The position numbers were made by a program, and so were the translations under genes. From Escherichia sp. E4742 (GTDB taxonomy: Bacteria; Pseudomonadota; Gammaproteobacteria; Enterobacterales; Enterobacteriaceae): a stretch of 64,000 bases of DNA. The stretch's first letter is position 1, and the number at the start of each line of letters is the position of its first letter. Shown in pieces: positions 1-8,135 of this stretch. The DNA lies in contig NZ_CP040443.1 of assembly GCF_005843885.1 (NCBI RefSeq), positions 4,340,001 through 4,404,000 of the forward strand. The letters are read 5' to 3'. The notes below the pieces were generated by a model. It was not told the origin of the DNA and did not search any database. It saw nothing but the letters and a program-made list of their open reading frames with translations.

Positions 1-1130
1 GCGGCGTGGTGCTGTCGACGTGTAACCGCACAGAACTTTATCTTAGCGTTGAAGAGCAGGATAACCTGCAAGAGGCGCTCATTCGCTGGTTGTGCGATTA
101 CCATAATCTCAACGAAGAAGATCTGCGTAATAGCCTCTACTGGCATCAGGATAACGATGCGGTCAGCCATTTAATGCGTGTTGCCAGTGGTCTGGATTCA
201 CTGGTATTGGGCGAGCCGCAAATCCTCGGTCAGGTAAAAAAAGCCTTTGCCGATTCGCAAAAAGGCCATATGAAGGCCAGCGAACTGGAGCGTATGTTCC
301 AGAAATCTTTCTCTGTGGCGAAACGCGTTCGCACTGAAACGGATATTGGCGCCAGTGCGGTATCTGTTGCATTTGCGGCTTGTACGCTGGCGCGGCAGAT
401 CTTTGAATCGCTTTCTACGGTAACGGTTTTGCTGGTTGGTGCGGGTGAAACCATCGAGCTGGTGGCGCGTCATCTGCGTGAACACAAAGTACAGAAGATG
501 ATTATCGCCAACCGTACTCGCGAACGTGCCCAAATTCTGGCAGATGAAGTCGGCGCGGAAGTGATTGCCCTGAGCGATATCGACGAGCGTCTGTGCGAAG
601 CCGATATCATCATCAGTTCCACCGCTAGCCCGCTGCCGATTATCGGTAAAGGCATGGTGGAGCGCGCATTAAAAAGTCGTCGCAACCAACCGATGCTGCT
701 GGTCGATATTGCCGTTCCACGCGATGTTGAGCCAGAGGTTGGCAAACTGGCGAATGCCTACCTTTACAGCGTTGATGATCTGCAAAGCATTATTTCGCAC
801 AACCTGGCGCAACGTAAAGCCGCCGCAGTTGAGGCGGAAACTATCGTTGCTCAGGAAACTAGCGAATTTATGGCGTGGCTACGCGCACAAAGCGCCAGCG
901 AAACCATTCGCGATTATCGCAGCCAGGCTGAACAAGTTCGCGATGAGTTAACCGCCAAAGCATTAGCTGCTCTTGAGCAGGGCGGCGACGCGCAAGCCAT
1001 AATGCAGGATCTGGCATGGAAACTGACTAACCGCCTGATCCATGCGCCAACGAAATCACTTCAACAGGCCGCCCGTGACGGGGATAACGAACGCCTGAAT
1101 ATTCTGCGCGACAGCCTCGGGCTGGAGTAG
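1..1130 (+). CDS. hemA: Glutamyl-tRNA reductase, 5' end cut by the window
   Basis: Reduces glutamyl-tRNA(Glu) with NADPH to glutamate-1-semialdehyde, the first committed step of C5-pathway haem synthesis. The frame is open from base 3 (GGC) to the TAG at 1128-1130. About 375 codons are present, against 418 in E. coli, so roughly the first 43 residues lie upstream. The active-site block STCNRTE, with the catalytic Cys (codon 21-23), is at the very start. A Rossmann segment (LLVGAGE) and the C-terminal dimerisation helices follow. prfA starts 40 bp downstream, the usual hemA-prfA-prmC order. The GTG at base 6 is internal, not the true start. Confidence 0.98.
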   Translation, partial: GVVLSTCNRTELYLSVEEQDNLQEALIRWLCDYHNLNEEDLRNSLYWHQDNDAVSHLMRVASGLDSLVLGEPQILGQVKKAFADSQKGHMKASELERMFQKSFSVAKRVRTETDIGASAVSVAFAACTLARQIFESLSTVTVLLVGAGETIELVARHLREHKVQKMIIANRTRERAQILADEVGAEVIALSDIDERLCEADIIISSTASPLPIIGKGMVERALKSRRNQPMLLVDIAVPRDVEPEVGKLANAYLYSVDDLQSIISHNLAQRKAAAVEAETIVAQETSEFMAWLRAQSASETIRDYRSQAEQVRDELTAKALAALEQGGDAQAIMQDLAWKLTNRLIHAPTKSLQQAARDGDNERLNILRDSLGLE

Positions 1131-1170
1131 CAGTACATCATTTTCTTTTTTACAGGGTGCATTTACGCCT

Positions 1171-2253
1171 ATGAAGCCTTCTATCGTTGCCAAACTGGAA
1201 GCCCTGCATGAACGCCATGAAGAAGTTCAGGCACTGCTGGGTGATGCGCAAACCATCGCCGACCAGGAACGTTTTCGCGCATTATCTCGTGAATATGCGC
1301 AGTTAAGTGATGTTTCGCGCTGTTTCACCGACTGGCAACAGGTTCAGGAAGATATCGAAACCGCGCAGATGATGCTCGACGATCCGGAAATGCGCGAGAT
1401 GGCGCAGGATGAGCTGCGTGAAGCTAAAGAAAAAAGCGAGCAACTGGAGCAACAGTTACAGGTTCTTTTGCTGCCAAAAGATCCCGATGATGAACGCAAT
1501 GCATTCCTCGAAGTGCGTGCCGGAACCGGCGGCGACGAAGCGGCGCTGTTCGCTGGCGATCTGTTCCGTATGTACAGTCGCTACGCAGAGGCCCGCCGCT
1601 GGCGTGTAGAAATCATGAGCGCCAGCGAGGGTGAACATGGCGGTTATAAAGAGATCATCGCCAAAATTAGCGGTGATGGTGTGTATGGACGTTTGAAATT
1701 CGAATCTGGCGGCCATCGCGTGCAGCGTGTTCCTGCGACGGAATCGCAAGGGCGTATTCATACTTCTGCTTGTACCGTAGCGGTAATGCCGGAGCTGCCG
1801 GAAGCGGAACTACCGGATATCAACCCGGCAGATTTGCGTATCGATACTTTCCGTTCCTCAGGCGCAGGTGGTCAGCACGTCAACACCACCGATTCGGCAA
1901 TTCGTATTACCCACTTGCCGACCGGTATTGTTGTTGAATGTCAGGACGAACGTTCGCAGCATAAAAACAAAGCGAAGGCACTTTCAGTGCTCGGTGCTCG
2001 TATCCATGCGGCGGAAATGGCAAAACGCCAGCAGGCAGAGGCTTCCACCCGTCGCAACTTGCTGGGTAGCGGCGATCGCAGCGATCGTAACCGTACCTAT
2101 AACTTCCCGCAGGGGCGTGTTACCGATCACCGCATCAACCTGACGCTCTACCGTCTGGATGAAGTAATGGAAGGTAAACTGGATATGCTGATAGAACCGA
2201 TCGTCCAGGAACATCAGGCCGACCAACTGGCGGCGTTGTCCGAGCAGGAATAA
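1171..2253 (+). CDS. prfA: Peptide chain release factor 1
   Basis: RF1 reads UAA and UAG in the ribosomal A site and triggers peptidyl-tRNA hydrolysis. The 360-residue protein has the normal family length. It shows the codon-recognition tripeptide PAT (in VPATESQGR, typical of RF1 rather than RF2) and the catalytic loop GAGGQHVN, whose GGQ Gln is the methylation target of PrmC. The N-terminal coiled-coil domain covers about residues 1-100. Its stop overlaps the prmC start by one base (TAATG at 2251-2255), so enzyme and substrate are translationally linked. Confidence 0.98.
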   Translation: MKPSIVAKLEALHERHEEVQALLGDAQTIADQERFRALSREYAQLSDVSRCFTDWQQVQEDIETAQMMLDDPEMREMAQDELREAKEKSEQLEQQLQVLLLPKDPDDERNAFLEVRAGTGGDEAALFAGDLFRMYSRYAEARRWRVEIMSASEGEHGGYKEIIAKISGDGVYGRLKFESGGHRVQRVPATESQGRIHTSACTVAVMPELPEAELPDINPADLRIDTFRSSGAGGQHVNTTDSAIRITHLPTGIVVECQDERSQHKNKAKALSVLGARIHAAEMAKRQQAEASTRRNLLGSGDRSDRNRTYNFPQGRVTDHRINLTLYRLDEVMEGKLDMLIEPIVQEHQADQLAALSEQE

Positions 2254-3086
2254 TGGAATATCAACACTGGTTACGTGAAGCAATAAGCCAACTTCAGGCG
2301 AGCGAAAGCCCGCGGCGCGATGCTGAAATCCTGCTGGAGCATGTTACCGGCAAGGGGCGCACTTATATTCTCGCCTTTGGTGAAACGCAGTTGACTGAAG
2401 AGCAATGTGAGCAACTCGACGCGTTTTTAGCCCGTCGCCGTGCCGGTGAACCTATTGCTCATTTAACCGGTGTGCGTGAATTCTGGTCGTTGCCGTTATT
2501 TGTTTCGCCAGCGACCTTAATTCCGCGCCCGGATACGGAGTGTCTGGTGGAGCAGGCACTGGCGCGGTTGCCTGAACAGCCTTGCCGTATTCTCGATCTC
2601 GGGACGGGGACCGGGGCGATTGCGCTTGCGCTGGCTAGCGAGCGCCCGGATTGCGATGTTACGGCGGTTGACCGAATGCCTGACGCTGTCGCCCTTGCGA
2701 AGCGCAATGCGCAAAATCTGGCAATCAAAAATATCCACATCCTGCAAAGCGACTGGTTTAGTGCGCTTGTCGGACAGCAGTTTACGATGATTGTCAGCAA
2801 TCCACCGTATATCGACGAGCAGGATCCACATCTTCAACAAGGCGATGTCCGCTTTGAGCCACTCACTGCGCTGGTTGCGGCAGACAGCGGAATGGCAGAC
2901 ATCGTGCATATCATCGAACAGTCGCGTAACGCGCTGGTATCCGGCGGCTTTCTGCTTCTGGAACATGGCTGGCAGCAGGGCGAAGCTGTGCGACAGGCAT
3001 TTATCCACGCGGGATATCATGAAGTCGAAACCTGTCGGGACTATGGTGATAACGAGCGCGTAACGCTCGGTCGCTATTATCGATGA
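2253..3086 (+). CDS. prmC: Release factor glutamine N5-methyltransferase
   Basis: Methylates the Gln of the GGQ motif in RF1 and RF2 using S-adenosylmethionine. At 277 residues it has the normal length. Visible motifs are the SAM-binding loop DLGTGTGAIALALA and the SNPPYI signature of amide-N methyltransferases, after an N-terminal helical domain of about 75 residues. It follows prfA, its substrate gene, with a one-base overlap and overlaps the next gene by 4 bases. It was formerly called hemK because of its place beside hemA. Confidence 0.97.
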   Translation: MEYQHWLREAISQLQASESPRRDAEILLEHVTGKGRTYILAFGETQLTEEQCEQLDAFLARRRAGEPIAHLTGVREFWSLPLFVSPATLIPRPDTECLVEQALARLPEQPCRILDLGTGTGAIALALASERPDCDVTAVDRMPDAVALAKRNAQNLAIKNIHILQSDWFSALVGQQFTMIVSNPPYIDEQDPHLQQGDVRFEPLTALVAADSGMADIVHIIEQSRNALVSGGFLLLEHGWQQGEAVRQAFIHAGYHEVETCRDYGDNERVTLGRYYR

Positions 3087-3475
3087 TAAGTTTTACTACG
3101 CTGCTAAGCGTTCATCTCATTAGCATCGCGCTTTCTGTTGGGCTCTTAACCCTACGATTCTGGCTACGTTACCAGGAGCATCCACTGGCATTCGCTCGTT
3201 GGACGCGCATTGTGCCGCCAGTTGTCGACACGGTGTTATTGCTTAGCGGCATCGCGCTGATGGCTAAAGCGCACATCCTGCCATTTTCCGGGCAGGCTGA
3301 ATGGCTGACTGAAAAGCTGTTTGGAGTTATCATTTATATCGTTTTGGGTTTTATTGCACTCGATTATCGTCGGATGCACAGTCAGCAGGCGCGCATTATT
3401 GCCTTCCCGCTGGCGCTGGTGGTGCTGTACATCATCATTAAACTCGCCACCACAAAAGTACCGTTACTGGGGTAA
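3083..3475 (+). CDS. ychQ: SirB2-family inner-membrane protein (YchQ)
   Basis: A 130-residue, strongly hydrophobic protein with about four membrane helices, belonging to the SirB/YchQ family. No catalytic motif is visible and the biochemical role is not established. The start ATG overlaps the prmC stop (ATGA type, 4 bases) and sirB1 begins three bases after its stop. It therefore looks like part of the hemA-prfA-prmC-sirB-kdsA transcription unit. Family membership is sure; function is not. Confidence 0.9.
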   Translation: MISFTTLLSVHLISIALSVGLLTLRFWLRYQEHPLAFARWTRIVPPVVDTVLLLSGIALMAKAHILPFSGQAEWLTEKLFGVIIYIVLGFIALDYRRMHSQQARIIAFPLALVVLYIIIKLATTKVPLLG

Positions 3476-3478
3476 GTC

Positions 3479-4288
3479 ATGAGATCGTTAGCTGATTTCG
3501 AATTTAATAAAGCGCCTCTGTGCGAAGGCATGATCCTGGCTTGCGAAGCAATCCGCCGCGATTTTCCCTCGCAAGATGTTTACGACGAACTGGAGCGTCT
3601 CGTGAGTCTGGCGAAGGAAGAAATTAGCCAGCTTCTGCCATTAGAAGAGCAGCTGGAAAAATTAATCGCGCTGTTTTACGGCGAATGGGGGTTTAAAGCC
3701 TCACGTGGTGTTTATCGTCTTTCCGATGCATTATGGCTTGATCAAGTGCTAAAAAATCGGCAGGGCAGTGCGGTATCGTTAGGCGCCGTTTTATTGTGGG
3801 TTGCTAATCGTCTCGATTTGCCGCTATTGCCGGTGATATTCCCGACGCAGCTTATATTGCGCATAGAATGCCCGGACGGAGAAATCTGGCTGATTAACCC
3901 TTTTAACGGTGAATCATTAAGCGAACATATGCTGGATGTGTGGTTAAAGGGAAATATCAGCCCGTCTGCGGAACTGTTTTATGAAGACCTGGATGAAGCC
4001 GATAACATTGAGGTTATCCGTAAACTGTTGGATACGCTGAAAGCGTCGCTGATGGAAGAAAATCAGATGGAACTGGCGTTACGCACCAGCGAGGCCTTAT
4101 TACAATTTAACCCGGAAGATCCGTATGAAATTCGCGATCGTGGGTTAATTTACGCGCAACTGGATTGCGAACACGTTGCGTTGAATGATTTAAATTATTT
4201 CGTTGAACAGTGTCCGGAAGACCCGATCAGCGAAATGATACGTGCGCAAATTAATAACATCGCGCATAAGCATATTGTGCTGCATTAA
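3479..4288 (+). CDS. sirB1: SirB1-type transglutaminase-like/TPR protein
   Basis: A 269-residue soluble protein of the SirB1 (YchA) family. The N-terminal part, to about residue 180, has the transglutaminase-like fold typical of the family. The C-terminal part (from about residue 185; ALRTSEALLQFNPEDPYEIRDRG) looks like tetratricopeptide repeats. It lies between ychQ and kdsA on the same strand and ends 35 bp before kdsA. The molecular function is unknown; the name comes from a Salmonella invasion-regulator screen. Confidence 0.92.
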   Translation: MRSLADFEFNKAPLCEGMILACEAIRRDFPSQDVYDELERLVSLAKEEISQLLPLEEQLEKLIALFYGEWGFKASRGVYRLSDALWLDQVLKNRQGSAVSLGAVLLWVANRLDLPLLPVIFPTQLILRIECPDGEIWLINPFNGESLSEHMLDVWLKGNISPSAELFYEDLDEADNIEVIRKLLDTLKASLMEENQMELALRTSEALLQFNPEDPYEIRDRGLIYAQLDCEHVALNDLNYFVEQCPEDPISEMIRAQINNIAHKHIVLH

Positions 4289-4323
4289 TTAATCGACACT
4301 TTACTTAAGATTAAGGCGATCCT

Positions 4324-5178
4324 ATGAAACAAAAAGTGGTTAGCATTGGCGACATCAACGTAGCAAATGACCTGCCGTTCGTGCTGTTTGGTGGTATGAA
4401 CGTGCTGGAATCTCGCGATCTGGCGATGCGCATTTGCGAACACTACGTAACCGTAACCCAGAAACTGGGTATCCCTTACGTGTTCAAAGCCTCTTTTGAC
4501 AAAGCCAACCGTTCCTCCATCCACTCTTATCGTGGACCAGGACTGGAAGAAGGGATGAAAATCTTCCAGGAACTGAAACAGACATTTGGCGTAAAAATTA
4601 TCACTGACGTTCACGAGCCAAGCCAGGCACAGCCTGTTGCTGATGTGGTAGATGTTATTCAGTTGCCAGCGTTTCTTGCTCGCCAGACTGACCTGGTGGA
4701 GGCGATGGCGAAGACGGGCGCGGTAATTAACGTCAAGAAACCACAGTTCGTGAGCCCAGGCCAGATGGGTAATATCGTTGATAAATTCAAAGAAGGCGGC
4801 AACGATAAAGTCATTCTTTGTGACCGTGGCGCTAACTTCGGTTACGACAACCTGGTCGTTGATATGCTGGGCTTCAGCATAATGAAGAAAGTCTCTGGCA
4901 ACTCCCCGGTAATTTTCGACGTTACCCACGCACTGCAATGCCGCGATCCGTTTGGTGCAGCTTCTGGTGGTCGCCGCGCCCAGGTTGCCGAACTGGCACG
5001 TGCCGGTATGGCTGTAGGTTTGGCTGGTCTGTTTATTGAAGCGCATCCGGATCCGGAACATGCGAAATGTGACGGTCCATCCGCGCTGCCGTTGGCTAAA
5101 CTGGAGCCGTTCCTCAAGCAGATGAAAGCGATTGATGATCTGGTTAAAGGTTTCGAAGAGCTGGATACCAGCAAGTAA
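4324..5178 (+). CDS. kdsA: 3-deoxy-D-manno-octulosonate 8-phosphate synthase
   Basis: Condenses phosphoenolpyruvate with D-arabinose 5-phosphate to Kdo-8-phosphate, a precursor of the lipopolysaccharide inner core. At 284 residues it has the normal length. A TIM-barrel aldolase with recognisable PEP/A5P-binding segments: KASFDKANRSS near residue 55, the KKPQF segment near 138, and a C-terminal EAHPDPEHAKCDGPS. It is the last gene of the hemA-to-kdsA run and is followed by a hairpin terminator. Confidence 0.98.
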   Translation: MKQKVVSIGDINVANDLPFVLFGGMNVLESRDLAMRICEHYVTVTQKLGIPYVFKASFDKANRSSIHSYRGPGLEEGMKIFQELKQTFGVKIITDVHEPSQAQPVADVVDVIQLPAFLARQTDLVEAMAKTGAVINVKKPQFVSPGQMGNIVDKFKEGGNDKVILCDRGANFGYDNLVVDMLGFSIMKKVSGNSPVIFDVTHALQCRDPFGAASGGRRAQVAELARAGMAVGLAGLFIEAHPDPEHAKCDGPSALPLAKLEPFLKQMKAIDDLVKGFEELDTSK

Positions 5179-5197
5179 TCTTTTCTGCTTTGAAAAC

Positions 5198-5230
5198 AAA
5201 AACCTTATCGTTCTACGGTAGGGTTTTTTT
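5198..5230 (+). terminator. Intrinsic terminator after kdsA
   Basis: An AT-rich stem (AAAACCTTATCG pairing with CGGTAGGGTTTT, with G-U pairs) and a short loop, ending in a run of T residues at 5224-5230. It starts about 20 bp after the kdsA stop. Confidence 0.75.
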
Positions 5231-5249
5231 CATGGTCAAAGAAGACAAA

Positions 5250-5280
5250 AAAGGCCGCAGGCTGTTACCCCTGCGACCGG
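5250..5280 (-). terminator. Terminator of ldr copy 1
   Basis: On the minus strand a GC-rich hairpin (CCGGTCGCAGGGG...GCCTGCGGCC) is followed by TTTTTT, downstream of the ldr stop. The matching hairpin in copy 2 (5785-5815) is perfectly paired; here one base of the stem is changed. Confidence 0.7.
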
Positions 5281-5327
5281 TTTCGGGCGCATATTGCCAT
5301 CACGGCAGCCTGACGCCCGTTTTCACC

Positions 5328-5435
5328 TTACTTCCGGCTACGCCACCAGCCAACAATCGCTGCGGTAATAATTCCCGCCAGGATCGGTGCTGCCAGGTCG
5401 TGCCAGAAAATCATGGCAAACTGCGCGAGCGTCAT
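5328..5435 (-). CDS. ldr: Small toxic membrane peptide Ldr, copy 1
   Basis: A 35-residue peptide starting MTLAQFAMIFWHDL and ending AAIVGWWRSRK. It is one hydrophobic helix with a charged C-terminus, matching the LdrA/B/C/D toxins of type I systems, which insert in the inner membrane and compact the nucleoid when overproduced. The start ATG (5433-5435) fixes the normal 35-codon length; the longer upstream frame has no family support. Translation is expected to be blocked by the Rdl RNA encoded opposite its leader. Which K-12 paralogue it corresponds to cannot be settled from the sequence. Confidence 0.92.
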   Translation of the reverse strand: MTLAQFAMIFWHDLAAPILAGIITAAIVGWWRSRK

Positions 5436-5482
5436 ATAGCCGCCTTGTTGTAATGACAACATTTTGCGGCTATTCTTGAATT

Positions 5483-5549
5483 GTTGATGGTTCAAGATTA
5501 GCCCCCGTTCTGTTGTCAGGTTTGACCTCTCAACGTGCGGGGGTTTTCT
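5483..5549 (+). ncRNA. rdl: Rdl antisense antitoxin RNA, copy 1 (approximate ends)
   Basis: Placed by analogy with K-12, where Rdl starts about 48 bp beyond the ldr start codon on the opposite strand and is about 67 nt long. The segment ends in a hairpin (AGCCCCCG pairing with CGGGGGTT) followed by TTTTCTCTTT at 5544-5553, as expected of its terminator. It pairs with the ldr mRNA leader and prevents translation. Ends are inferred, not mapped. Confidence 0.72.
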
Positions 5550-5784
5550 CTTTCCAGCAACCAATGCCGCCAGGGATAAAGCCCCCACAACATTGCGCCT
5601 CACCGGATAACTCCGGCTTGGTGTGGATACTACGTCTCAATTTATATTCACTTCATCCCTGAAATGTGCGCAATGCTGTACGCGTTCCGGCTTTTCATCA
5701 GCTGTTGCAGTCGTTTCATGAGTGCACTGGATGAGCCTCCAGATCTGGTTGCCAGTGTCTACTTGTGGAAGAGATAAATACAAA

Positions 5785-5815
5785 AAAGGCCGCAGGCTGT
5801 TACCCCTGCGGCCGG
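5785..5815 (-). terminator. Terminator of ldr copy 2
   Basis: On the minus strand GGCCGCAGGGGTAACAGCCTGCGGCC is followed by TTTTTT: a strong rho-independent terminator downstream of the ldr stop. Confidence 0.8.
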
Positions 5816-5862
5816 TTTCGGGCGCATATTGCCATCACGGCAGCCTGACGCCCGTTTTCACT

Positions 5863-5970
5863 TTACTTCCGGCTACGCCACCAGCCAACAATCGCTGCGG
5901 TAATGATTCCCGCAAGGATCGGTGCTGCCAGGTCGTGCCAGAAAATCACGGCAAACTGCGCGAGCGTCAT
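5863..5970 (-). CDS. ldr: Small toxic membrane peptide Ldr, copy 2
   Basis: A 35-residue peptide, identical in layout to copy 1 with one visible change (MTLAQFAVIFWHDL instead of MTLAQFAMIFWHDL). It has a single hydrophobic helix and ends WWRSRK. It starts at the ATG at 5968-5970 and stops at 5863-5865. It is too short for most ORF callers but is intact, and carries its own Rdl antitoxin gene upstream. As a type I toxin, its expected effect on overproduction is membrane insertion and growth arrest. Confidence 0.92.
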   Translation of the reverse strand: MTLAQFAVIFWHDLAAPILAGIITAAIVGWWRSRK

Positions 5971-6019
5971 ATAGCCGCCTTTTTGTTGTAATGACAACAT
6001 TTCGCGGCTATTCTTGAAT

Positions 6020-6086
6020 TGTTCTGGTTCAAGATTAGCCCCCGTTCTGTTGTCAGGTTTGACCTCTCAACGTGCGGGGGTTTTCT
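6020..6086 (+). ncRNA. rdl: Rdl antisense antitoxin RNA, copy 2 (approximate ends)
   Basis: Same arrangement as copy 1: a plus-strand segment over the leader of ldr copy 2 ending in the GCCCCCG/CGGGGG hairpin and TTTTCTCTTT (6081-6090). Ends are inferred from the K-12 spacing. Confidence 0.72.
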
Positions 6087-6340
6087 CTTTCCAGCAACCA
6101 ATGCCGCCAGGGATAAAGCCCCCACAACATTGCGCCTCACCGGATAACTCCGGCTTGGTGTGAATACTACGTCTCAATTTATATTCACTTCATCCCTGAA
6201 ATGTGCGCAATGCTGTACGCGTTCCGGCTTTTCATCAGCTGTTGCAGTGGTTTCGTGCAGGTTGTGGTACAGGCTCGCAAATCTGATTAACGATCTGTTC
6301 AGGTAGTATGAAGAAATACTATAAGCAGATAATTTTTATT

Positions 6341-6371
6341 ATCTCCTCCGATTTCCGCCATCGGAGGAGAT
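6341..6371 (-). terminator. Terminator after chaA
   Basis: A perfect 12-bp inverted repeat (ATCTCCTCCGAT / ATCGGAGGAGAT) around a 7-base loop begins 8 bp after the chaA stop. On the minus strand it is followed by AATAAAAATT, a weak U-tract. The stem is strong, so it should at least stabilise the 3' end. Confidence 0.65.
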
Positions 6372-6378
6372 ATAAATG

Positions 6379-7479
6379 TCAGGCAAATATTGTCATTAAA
6401 TAAGCTGCAAACAGTGCCAGATGCGCCGCGCCGTTGAGTACGTTAGTACGGCCAGTCGAAAATGAAATATGGCACAGTACTAAAGAGGCTACCATTACCA
6501 CCATCTCTGGTGCGCCCAGAGCAAACTGCAATTCATTACCTGTCATAAAGGCGATAAGCGTTACGACAGGTACGGTAAGCGAAATAGTCGCTAATACCGA
6601 GCCAAAGAACAGATTCATCGCGCGCTGGACCTGGTTGCTTAAAACTGCTTTTAACGCACCCAGACCTTCCGGCGACAGAATCAATAGCGCTACCAGGAAA
6701 CCGGTAAAGGCCACCGGCGCATTCATGCTGGTGAGCAATGTTTCCAGCGGGCTGGCATTCATTTTTGTGACCGCAATAACGGCAATTAGATGGATAATTA
6801 ACCAGATGGCATGCCACAGGCTGCTATGAGCAGACGGTTTGCCATGATGCGGATCGTCATCATCGCTGTCATCTTCATGCTCATAGACAAACAGGCTTTG
6901 ATGCGTTTTGGTCTGAATCAGCAAAAATACGCCGTACATCGCTGCGGAAATTAATGCCACAAGTAACGCCTGACCGGTCGAAAAATTCGCCGCAGGCAGC
7001 GCCATCGGAAATACCAGCACGATTATGGCTAATGGGAACAGGGCAATTAAATACTGTTTAATACCAAACAGATTCATATATTGGGTCGCAAATTTACGTC
7101 CACCCAACAGTAATGAAAAACCAACCAGTCCGCCGGTAACAATCATAATGATTGAATAGAGCGTATCTCGCATTAACGTCGGCGCTGCATCGCCGGTCGC
7201 CATTAAGGCTGAAATCAAACTGACTTCAAGAATAACGACGGAAAGGCTAAGAATAAGCGAACCGTAAGGTTCACCCAGACGATGGGCTAGTACGTCCGCA
7301 TGACGGACAACACTAAAAGCACTGCTTAAAATACCAATAAGAGCAAGAAGGTTGATGCCAATAACCACTGGTAGTGTTTGGCTGCTTCCCCACAGGGACA
7401 GCACTACCAGCGCCAGAACCGGGAAAATAAGCGAAGTCTCCTTGTGGCGGGTTTTTACCGCCTCGTGAGCATTTGTCAT
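6379..7479 (-). CDS. chaA: Sodium-potassium/proton antiporter ChaA
   Basis: Inner-membrane CaCA-superfamily exchanger that expels Na+, K+ (and Ca2+) in exchange for protons, mainly at alkaline pH. At 366 residues it has the normal length. It has about 11 hydrophobic segments in two halves, separated near residues 200-215 by an acidic, His-containing hydrophilic loop (EDDSDDDD then HH). The repeats around GEPYGSLILSLSVVILEVS and SPEGLGALKAVLSNQVQRA carry the conserved acidic residues (ILE, SPE) of the two alpha-repeats. It is divergent from chaB. Confidence 0.96.
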   Translation of the reverse strand: MTNAHEAVKTRHKETSLIFPVLALVVLSLWGSSQTLPVVIGINLLALIGILSSAFSVVRHADVLAHRLGEPYGSLILSLSVVILEVSLISALMATGDAAPTLMRDTLYSIIMIVTGGLVGFSLLLGGRKFATQYMNLFGIKQYLIALFPLAIIVLVFPMALPAANFSTGQALLVALISAAMYGVFLLIQTKTHQSLFVYEHEDDSDDDDPHHGKPSAHSSLWHAIWLIIHLIAVIAVTKMNASPLETLLTSMNAPVAFTGFLVALLILSPEGLGALKAVLSNQVQRAMNLFFGSVLATISLTVPVVTLIAFMTGNELQFALGAPEMVVMVASLVLCHISFSTGRTNVLNGAAHLALFAAYLMTIFA

Positions 7480-7747
7480 TATGGTTATCCTTTGCAGATG
7501 AATTTGTCGGAAATGTAATAAATAGGCAGGAAAAATAACAGAAAGTGTCAGGATATCGGTAACATTTTACGAAATTTTACCCCGTAGTCGTTTTTTTACT
7601 CTTCGGAGAATAAAAATAAGCTACGTGTTTAGACAATGTTTGTATTAGCGTCTCTTGAGAATAGTCTGATGTGAGAATTCTTATGTTCTGGCAAGAGGGG
7701 ATATTGTTGACCACACTTAATGTTCAATTTTAATAAAGGAGTCAACA

Positions 7748-7978
7748 ATGCCGTATAAAACGAAAAGCGATCTGCCGGAAAGCGTAAAACACGTTTTACC
7801 CACTCATGCCCAGGATATCTATAAAGAAGCATTCAACAGCGCCTGGGAGCAATATAAAGATAAAGAAGACCGGCGTGATGATGCCAGTCGCGAAGAGACA
7901 GCGCATAAAGTGGCCTGGGCTGCGGTGAAACATGAATATGCCAAAGGCGATGATGATAAATGGCATAAAAAATCGTAA
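7748..7978 (+). CDS. chaB: ChaB family protein
   Basis: A 76-residue, highly charged soluble protein of the ChaB family, named as a putative regulator of ChaA; the role is not well proven. It starts MPYKTKSDLPESV and ends with a Lys/Asp/His-rich tail. A good ribosome-binding site (AAGGAG, 7737-7742) precedes the ATG. It is divergent from chaA across a 268-bp AT-rich region holding both promoters, and followed by chaC. Confidence 0.94.
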   Translation: MPYKTKSDLPESVKHVLPTHAQDIYKEAFNSAWEQYKDKEDRRDDASREETAHKVAWAAVKHEYAKGDDDKWHKKS

Positions 7979-8135
7979 AACTCAGCGGCGAGTTAAAGCT
8001 ATTCGTGCGGTGTTGCCTTGCAAGTGGTCTGTGGATTGCATATTGTCCCAATAGTGGTTTCAAAATGAGCAGTAAAAATGTCCGGAAGACACCAAAAAGT
8101 TGTCGCAGGGAAGTATGCAGTGGCGGAGGTGTAAG

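Larger units (their letters stand above)
5246..5717. repeat. Long direct repeat (LDR), copy 1
   Basis: About 470 bp nearly identical to 5781-6254, differing by scattered substitutions and a few 1-3 base indels. Each copy contains, on the minus strand, an ldr toxin gene and, on the plus strand over its leader, an rdl antisense RNA. K-12, as I remember it, has three such units (ldrA, B, C) here; this chromosome has two. Confidence 0.9.
5781..6254. repeat. Long direct repeat (LDR), copy 2
   Basis: Second near-identical copy of the 5246-5717 unit, carrying its own ldr and rdl genes. The 63 bp between the copies (5718-5780) is unique and shows no gene. Confidence 0.9.

Noticed and set aside
4285..5199. 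304-codon open frame on the minus strand
   Set aside because: Mirror of kdsA; same antisense-shadow effect.
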